Positions 57,840 to 64,000 of a stretch of DNA of 64,000 nucleotides are shown piece by piece. The notes beneath the pieces were generated by a model, which was not told the origin of the DNA, did not search any database, and worked only from the letters and a program-made list of their open reading frames with translations. Location of the stretch: the NCBI GenBank assembly GCA_030686995.1, contig CM060709.1, positions 126,572,373 through 126,636,372 of the forward strand. The letters run 5' to 3'. Source of the DNA: Artemisia argyi. Taxonomy: Eukaryota; Streptophyta; Magnoliopsida; Asterales; Asteraceae. A program made the position numbers and the translations under genes. Within the stretch, counting starts at the first letter, position 1, and each line of letters opens with the position of its first letter.

Positions 57840-60800
57840 ATGCGCACTCGTTCTTCAAGGTCCACTAGCCCATTACGTGAGCTGGTTCGGAGACCGCGAA
57901 GACCTCGTAGACGTTCTGCACCATTAGTCGGATCTGAGATCCGTACTGTTCCACCTCCAGCTGTCATCATGGCAGCTGAACCCACTATGAACGAGCTTCT
58001 CCAAGCACCCGTCGAGGGTTACGGAGATGCTATCGTTGTTCCAACAATCATGGCCGATAATTTTGAGCTTAAAACAGGATTAATAAATCTGGCCACATCA
58101 CGTCAATTCTACGGTTATGAGAGGGACGATCCTCAAGATCACATTCGATGGTTCAATAAAATCACATACACCATCAAATGCAAAGATGTCCCCTGTGAAG
58201 CGATCAAACTTCTTCTCTTCCCATTCTCCCTGGAGGGACAAGCCCGGATTTGGCTTGAAAAACAACCTCCACGATCTATTGAGACATGGGAAGATCTTGT
58301 GAAAAAGTTCGTGAACGAATTCTTTCCTCCTTCCAAAACCACGAGTCTCAAGAATGAGATCATGAAATTCACGCAGAAATTTGATGAATCCTTTAGTGAG
58401 GCATGGGATCGTTACAAGGAATTGCTCCGAAAATGTCCTCACCACGGTTTCTCCGATCTCATGACACTTGATACTTTCTACAATAGTGTAAGCCAATCCG
58501 ATCAAGACTCTCTAAATGCCTCCGCTGGAGGTAACTTCTTGAATCGCACCACAAAGGAAGCTTTAGCAATCATTGAGAATAAGTCTAAGGTTCGCATTCC
58601 CCGAAGCAAATCGGTTGTTTCCCAAAGGGATGTTGTTCCTTCTTCCTCATTGCCCGTGGCTCAGTCTAGCACCGATGCTAGACTTGACAAACTCACGGAA
58701 GCTGTCCGTGCATTGGTTCTCGCCCAAGGCAAGAAAGATTCTTCTCCTTCTCCACAAGCTGAAATCAAAAAGATAGAAGTTTGTGTCACTTGTGGTGGTC
58801 CACATTCATATTATAATTGCCCTGCCACAGAAGGCAATCCCTTCGAAGTAAATGCAATAGCCGGCAATTCCAACCAAGGAGGTAGCCAATATCGTCCTCA
58901 AATGGAACCAAATTACCGGGCTAGCAATCAGGGTGGACCACCCGGTTTTCCTCAGAATCCAAATAGGTTTAATCCTAATCCACCAAGGAGGCCTAATACG
59001 CAAAATCAAAATCCTGCCCCCGCCAATCAGTACCCACCCCAAAGGGGTAATCAAGGGTATTCAGCTCCAAATTATCAAGATCCCCTCCCAAACGAGCTCA
59101 ATAACTACATCAAAGTTAATGAGACCAAAATGAGGGCAATGCAAAATCAAATCTCAAATTTGAAGAATGATTTCCAATCATCAATAGCCAAACAGGGTCA
59201 AGAGCTGAAGAGTGAGTTGATGCAAACAAACAACAAAATTGATCAAAATCAAGGCAAGATTGAAAATATGCTTGCCAGTCTTATGAATCATCTCACTCCA
59301 CCCTCTACATCAGGAGGTCTCCCGGCTAATACAGTTGTTAACCCCAAGGGTGAACTCAAAGCTATTACTACACGAAGTGGTAAAGCTTATGAAGAGCCGC
59401 CAGTTCCTCCTATTCCTCCTCCTCTTTATCCCGAGGAAGTTGAAATTGAGCCTGAGGCAACCACGGACAAGGTGCAATCTCCTAGCCCACGAAGTACCGC
59501 ACATGTCCACCCTCAGGTTATTCCGGAAATTGTACCAAAATCTGGACTTGTACCAAAACGAGGAGTTGTATTTGAACCATCAACAACTCCTGTTGAGAAC
59601 CCTAAATCCAAACCTTCGCTACCATACCCGTCACGACTTAATGAGCAAAAGCTCCGCGAAAAGGCTAGTCACCAAATGGATAAGTTTTATCAAATCTTTC
59701 AAGATTTGCACTTTGACGTTAGCCTTGCGGATGCTATCATCCTGATGCCCAAATTCGCATCGATGATCAAGAACTTGTTAAGCAACAAGGAAAAATTGTA
59801 CGAAATGGCAAAAACTCCTTTAAACGAAAACTGCTCTGCGGTTATCTTAAAGAAGCTTCCTAAGAAGCTTGGAGACCCTGGGAGATTTCTCATTCCATGT
59901 GTTTTCCCTGGGATGGTTGAATGCTTCGCCTTGGCCGATCTTGGCGCAAGTATCAACCTGATGCCTTACTCAGTGTGGGAGAAACTCTCTCTTCCTCAAC
60001 TTACTCCTACGTGCATGACTCTCGAGCTTGCCGACCGTTCAATCTCTTATCCTCTCGGCATTGCCGAAGACGTGTTCGTGAAAGTAGGAAAGTTCCATTT
60101 CCCCGCTGACTTCGTTGTTGTTAAGTTCGATGCTGACCCACGAGTTCCTCTCATTCTTAGGAGAGGATTCTTAAGGACGGGTCGTGCGTTAATTGATGGG
60201 CACGAAGAGGAAATAACTCTTCGTGTTGGTAATGAAGCTGTAACCTTCAACCTCGATCAAACTTCGAGGTACTCCTCTAATTATGACGCCGAAACGGTTA
60301 ACCGAATTGATGTCATTGATGTTGCGTCTGAGGAGTACGCTCAAGAGGTTCTAGGTTTTGTCGATGATTCTCCGAGTGAAAACCTCACTCCATCTTCTCA
60401 CCCCATTGTTGCCAATTCTTTTCCTTCCCTCACTCCGTTTGAGGGAAGTGACTTCATCTTCTTAGAAGAAATTGAGGCCTTTCTCAAAAGTGATTCGATT
60501 CCCGATGGAATTGATAACCAAGAGATCGACCTCGAGAGGGATATTCTCATGCTTGAAAAATTGTTAAACGAAGATCCCTCTCCTCTTCCTGTTCTACCAC
60601 AACAACTTCATAAGGAGGAGGTCAAAAATGTTGAGAAAACTGATGACTTCCCTGAGGTTGAACTTAAGGACTTGCCGCCTCACCTTGAGTATGCATTTCT
60701 GGAGGGTGATGATAAATTACCCGTCATAATTGCTAAAAATTTAAGTGTTGAGGAAAAGGCTGCTCTCATAAAGGTTTTGAGGTCGCATAAACAAGCAATT

Positions 60801-63572
60801 GCTTGGCGACTCTCCGACATCAAGGGCATTGACCCTGAATTTTGTACTCACAAGATTTTGATGGAGGATGACTTCAAACCAGCAGTCCAACACCAAAGAA
60901 GGGTGAATCCAAAAATTCATGAGGTCATTAAACAAGAAGTTTTAAAACTTCTTGATGCCGGATTTATTTACCCTATCTCGGACAGTCCTTGGGTCAGCCC
61001 AGTTCACTGTGTTCCAAAAAAGGGTGGCATTACTGTTGTCTCAAACGAGGAAAATGAGTTGATTCCAACTCGTTTTGTTACGGGTTGGCGCGTCTGCATT
61101 GACTATCGTAAGTTAAATGACGCCACCCGCAAGGATCATTTTCCTCTGCCCTTTATGGATCAGATGCTCGAGAGATTAGCGGGGAATGAATACTATTGCT
61201 TCCTCGATGGTTTCTCGGGTTACTTTCAGATTCCCATTGACCCGCAAGACCAAGAAAAGACCACGTTCACGTGCCCCTATGGAACTTTCGCATATAAACG
61301 TATGCCATTTGGATTATGTAATGCTCCAGGCACGTTTCAAAGATGTATGATGGCCATTTTTTCCGACATGATCGGAAAAACTATGGAGGTCTTTATGGAC
61401 GATTTTTCGGTCATTGGGGATTCGTTCCAATCATGTCTCTCCCATTTAGACAGCATGCTAAAACGTTGTGAAGACACAAAGTTATGTCTAAATTGGGAGA
61501 AGAGTCACTTTATGGTCAAAGAGGGCATTGTCCTCGGCCATAAAATTTCAAAAAACGGGATTGAGGTTGACCGTGCCAAAGTGGACGTCATTGCAAAATT
61601 GCCTCATCCCACGACTGTGAAAGGTGTTAGGAGCTTTTTGGGTCACGCCGGTTTTTACCGTAGGTTTATTCAAGATTTTTCTAAAATCGCTCAGCCTATG
61701 ACCCATCTCCTCGAGAAGGATGCTCCTTTTATCTTCTCCCCTGGGTGCATCGAAGCCTTTGAAACATTAAAGAAAAGGCTTACCGAGGCACCGATTCTTG
61801 TTGCCCCCGATTGGGACTTGCCCTTTGAGCTCATGTGTGATGCTAGTGATTATGCTATAGGGGCAGTCTTGGGGCAACGCAAAACAAAACATTTTCAGCC
61901 TATACACTATGCCAGCAAGACTATGACCGAGGCTCAAGGTCATTACACCACCACTGAAAAAGAATTATTAGCTGTGGTGTATGCTTTTGAAAAATTCCGG
62001 CCATACTTGATCCTGACAAAAAGCATAGTGTATACGGATCACTCGGCTTTGAAGTATCTATTTGCAAAACAAGATGTAAAGCCGAGACTCCTCCGATGGG
62101 TTCTCCTCCTTCAGGAATTTGATATCATCATTCGTGATAAAAAAGGAGCTGAGAACCTAGCTGCTGATCATCTCTCCCGTCTTGAAAACCCTCACCAAAA
62201 TGCTTTCGAGAAAAAGGAAATAAATGAAACATTTCCTCTCGAAACCCTCAATGTGGTTTCATTTCGAGGAGACTCGATTACCCCATGGTTTGCCGACTTT
62301 GCAAACTATCTTGCGGGTAACTTCATTGTGAAAGGGATGTCGTCCCAACAAAAAAATAAATTTTTTAAAGATGTCAAACATTACTTTTGGGACGACCCCT
62401 ACTTGTTCAAGATATGCGCGGATCAAGTCATCCGGCGGTGTGTGTATGGTCAGGAAGCCACTGAAATTTTAAAGGCTTGCCATGCTGGTCCCACGGGGGG
62501 CCACCATAATCCCAACTACACCGCCAAAAAGGTGTTTGATTCCGGCTTTTATTGGCCCTCGATCTACAAGGATGCCCAAGATTTGGTCAAGTCCTGTGAC
62601 GCTTGTCAACGTCACGGGAATATTTCACAAAAGAATGAAATGCCTCAGAATGCAATTCAAGTTTGTGAAATCTTTGATATCTGGGGCATCGACTTTATGG
62701 GGGCATTTCCATCCTCTCACGGAAACAAATACATACTCGTGGCAGTTGACTATTTGTCAAAATGGGTTGAAGCAAGGGCTTTACCCACAAATGATGCCCG
62801 AGTAGTTGTGAAGTTTTTGAAAGCTCTCTTTGCTCGATTTGGAACTCCACGTGCTATAATTAGTGATCATGGTACGCATTTTTGTAATGACAAATTTGAC
62901 AAAGTCATGCAAAAATATGGTGTAACTCACCGTCTTTCTACTGCGTACCACCCTCAAACAAGTGGACAAGTAGAAGTTTCCAATCGAGGCATAAAGAGAA
63001 TATTGGAAAGAACCGTTGGGGAAAATCGTGCATCTTGGTCGGATAAATTAGATGATGCACTTTGGGCTTTCCGTACGGCGTATAAAACACCCATTGGGTG
63101 TACGCCTTATAAACTTGTGTACGGGAAAGCGTGCCATCTTCCGATCGAGCTTGAGCATAAAGCCTATTGGGCTCTCAAGCATGCAAATTTTGACCTCAAA
63201 ACTGCGGGTGATCATAGGAAAGTTCAACTCAATGAATTAAATGAACTTCGTGATCAATCTTACGAGAACTCTTTGATCTATAAACAAAAGATAAAGAAGA
63301 TCCATGACTCAAAAATCAAAAACCGCATTTTCAACGTTGGTGATCGAGTCCTTCTTTTCAACTCTAGACTCAAGATCTTCTCGGGAAAGCTCAAAACCCG
63401 ATGGACTGGTCCATTCACTATCGTTAAGGTTTATCCTTATGGCACCGTCGAGTTATCACAAAATGACGGACCTAATTTCAAAGTGAATGGACATCGTCTA
63501 AAGCACTACTTTGGAGAGAACATACCATCCATGGTTGTCCCGGATCTCCAAACTTTCCCCAAGGACAATTAA
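57840..63572 (+). CDS. Athila-like Ty3/gypsy Gag-Pol polyprotein, open
   Basis: A single uninterrupted 1910-codon frame. Basic Arg-rich N-terminus; Retrotrans_gag domain at about residues 95-205; knuckle [13 protein letters not shown] near 315; protease with [11 protein letters not shown] near 700. [22 protein letters not shown] near 1085, catalytic FMDDF near 1185. RNase H starts with [14 protein letters not shown] near 1333. Integrase zinc region HAGPTGGHH...CDACQ near 1548-1588 and core [19 protein letters not shown] near 1616, 1674 and 1709 (D, D, E). Domain order PR-RT-RH-IN is that of gypsy, and FMDDF plus the PBS fit Athila. Gag and Pol share one frame, as is common in this group. No inactivating change seen, so it may be recent. 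Only its 5' LTR is in the window. Confidence 0.95.
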   Translation: MRTRSSRSTSPLRELVRRPRRPRRRSAPLVGSEIRTVPPPAVIMAAEPTMNELLQAPVEGYGDAIVVPTIMADNFELKTGLINLATSRQFYGYERDDPQDHIRWFNKITYTIKCKDVPCEAIKLLLFPFSLEGQARIWLEKQPPRSIETWEDLVKKFVNEFFPPSKTTSLKNEIMKFTQKFDESFSEAWDRYKELLRKCPHHGFSDLMTLDTFYNSVSQSDQDSLNASAGGNFLNRTTKEALAIIENKSKVRIPRSKSVVSQRDVVPSSSLPVAQSSTDARLDKLTEAVRALVLAQGKKDSSPSPQAEIKKIEVCVTCGGPHSYYNCPATEGNPFEVNAIAGNSNQGGSQYRPQMEPNYRASNQGGPPGFPQNPNRFNPNPPRRPNTQNQNPAPANQYPPQRGNQGYSAPNYQDPLPNELNNYIKVNETKMRAMQNQISNLKNDFQSSIAKQGQELKSELMQTNNKIDQNQGKIENMLASLMNHLTPPSTSGGLPANTVVNPKGELKAITTRSGKAYEEPPVPPIPPPLYPEEVEIEPEATTDKVQSPSPRSTAHVHPQVIPEIVPKSGLVPKRGVVFEPSTTPVENPKSKPSLPYPSRLNEQKLREKASHQMDKFYQIFQDLHFDVSLADAIILMPKFASMIKNLLSNKEKLYEMAKTPLNENCSAVILKKLPKKLGDPGRFLIPCVFPGMVECFALADLGASINLMPYSVWEKLSLPQLTPTCMTLELADRSISYPLGIAEDVFVKVGKFHFPADFVVVKFDADPRVPLILRRGFLRTGRALIDGHEEEITLRVGNEAVTFNLDQTSRYSSNYDAETVNRIDVIDVASEEYAQEVLGFVDDSPSENLTPSSHPIVANSFPSLTPFEGSDFIFLEEIEAFLKSDSIPDGIDNQEIDLERDILMLEKLLNEDPSPLPVLPQQLHKEEVKNVEKTDDFPEVELKDLPPHLEYAFLEGDDKLPVIIAKNLSVEEKAALIKVLRSHKQAIAWRLSDIKGIDPEFCTHKILMEDDFKPAVQHQRRVNPKIHEVIKQEVLKLLDAGFIYPISDSPWVSPVHCVPKKGGITVVSNEENELIPTRFVTGWRVCIDYRKLNDATRKDHFPLPFMDQMLERLAGNEYYCFLDGFSGYFQIPIDPQDQEKTTFTCPYGTFAYKRMPFGLCNAPGTFQRCMMAIFSDMIGKTMEVFMDDFSVIGDSFQSCLSHLDSMLKRCEDTKLCLNWEKSHFMVKEGIVLGHKISKNGIEVDRAKVDVIAKLPHPTTVKGVRSFLGHAGFYRRFIQDFSKIAQPMTHLLEKDAPFIFSPGCIEAFETLKKRLTEAPILVAPDWDLPFELMCDASDYAIGAVLGQRKTKHFQPIHYASKTMTEAQGHYTTTEKELLAVVYAFEKFRPYLILTKSIVYTDHSALKYLFAKQDVKPRLLRWVLLLQEFDIIIRDKKGAENLAADHLSRLENPHQNAFEKKEINETFPLETLNVVSFRGDSITPWFADFANYLAGNFIVKGMSSQQKNKFFKDVKHYFWDDPYLFKICADQVIRRCVYGQEATEILKACHAGPTGGHHNPNYTAKKVFDSGFYWPSIYKDAQDLVKSCDACQRHGNISQKNEMPQNAIQVCEIFDIWGIDFMGAFPSSHGNKYILVAVDYLSKWVEARALPTNDARVVVKFLKALFARFGTPRAIISDHGTHFCNDKFDKVMQKYGVTHRLSTAYHPQTSGQVEVSNRGIKRILERTVGENRASWSDKLDDALWAFRTAYKTPIGCTPYKLVYGKACHLPIELEHKAYWALKHANFDLKTAGDHRKVQLNELNELRDQSYENSLIYKQKIKKIHDSKIKNRIFNVGDRVLLFNSRLKIFSGKLKTRWTGPFTIVKVYPYGTVELSQNDGPNFKVNGHRLKHYFGENIPSMVVPDLQTFPKDN

Positions 63573-63730
63573 ATTCGGGGATTGAGTCAAGCTAGTGACT
63601 CGGTGAACAAAAATTAGCAACATATATGGGTTTTCACCCATATTTCTGACTTCTTTCTACTTTCTACCACCCTAGTGTGGGGGAATGGCCAACCCCCCGC
63701 TATTTGAAAAATGTATATATATGTATAAAA

Positions 63731-63772
<42 letters not shown>

Positions 63773-64000
63773 GTGATTGTATGTACAGATAAATAAAGTG
63801 AAAAATACAAAACAAAATTCCACAGTTAGCTTCGAATATTATCTTTTTACGTTCATAGATTCGGCATAATAGCCGGGACTTTGAATATTGAGGACAATAT
63901 TAATTTCTAAGTGTGGGGGGGAAATTCTAGCGAATTTTATTGTAGAATACTTTCAAATACCCCCATTTTGGCCCAAATTTTTCAAAAATTTTTCACTTTA
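63573..64000 (+). other. 3' region of element H
   Basis: Non-coding start of the long 3' region usual in Athila-like elements. Contains an A run (about 63733-63770), and two purine-rich phrases, CTAGTGTGGGGGAATGG near 63672 and TAAGTGTGGGGGGGAAATTC near 63909, preceded by GAGGACAA. The second looks like a PPT, but no LTR match to 53897 follows within the window. Confidence 0.6.

Noticed and set aside
58098..58505. 135-codon minus-strand ORF opposite gag
   Set aside because: Shadow of the open Athila-like gag-pol; no domain of its own.

Overview
This window is plant nuclear DNA built almost entirely of transposable elements. I see no convincing host gene, tRNA, rRNA or CRISPR array. The element types (Ty1/copia including a Sirevirus-like element, Ty3/gypsy of Athila and chromovirus type, L1-like LINEs with a DUF4283-like ORF1, small hAT- and Harbinger-like elements) are those of a large dicot genome. 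The extra ORF downstream of one copia pol, and LTRs packed with ACTCGA-, ACGGCGT- and GACGGTCC-type motifs, remind me of Asteraceae (lettuce-like) genomes. That placement is inference.

Layout. (1) 1-1007: start of a copia element on the minus strand (gag remnant, PBS relic, LTR). (2) 1008-36381: a Sirevirus-like copia element on the minus strand ('copia B', 5' LTR at 35189-36381), broken up by nested insertions. These are copia A (2379-25770, TSD CCTTT), a 3-kb non-coding copia-type element (26942-29988, TSD GGTCT) and a 2.1-kb solo LTR (31484-33612) that itself holds a hAT-like element. Copia A contains an 8.4-kb gypsy-type element with 3.2-kb LTRs (11590-20031, TSD TATTA) and a 3.4-kb non-coding LTR element (21767-25130, TSD GTAAT). 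(3) 36382-47102: old plus-strand copia remnants, interrupted by a full-length decayed LINE (38785-45921, 9-bp TSD) that carries a solo gypsy LTR (40458-41901, TSD GTTAC). (4) 47103-48830: a second copy of the ACGGCGT-array LTR, with a Harbinger-like MITE that has a hAT-like MITE inside its right terminus. (5) 48831-53896: 5'-truncated LINE, copia LTR F, and a second gypsy LTR of the 40458 family in inverted orientation with its 3' non-coding region. (6) 53897-64000: a plus-strand Athila-like element with an open 1910-codon gag-pol (57840-63572), the only apparently intact gene here.

How it fits together. Target-site duplications and PBS/PPT sequences give a relative order of insertion. Several LTRs or leaders carry dense arrays of short, often palindromic motifs. 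In five LTRs from three families an array of 11-bp odd palindromes ends 12-16 bp before the TATA box. This recurring promoter design, the repeated use of the same motifs at internal gene junctions of copia elements, a long extra ORF in copia A, and an LTR pair with two different U5 ends are the observations most worth following up.
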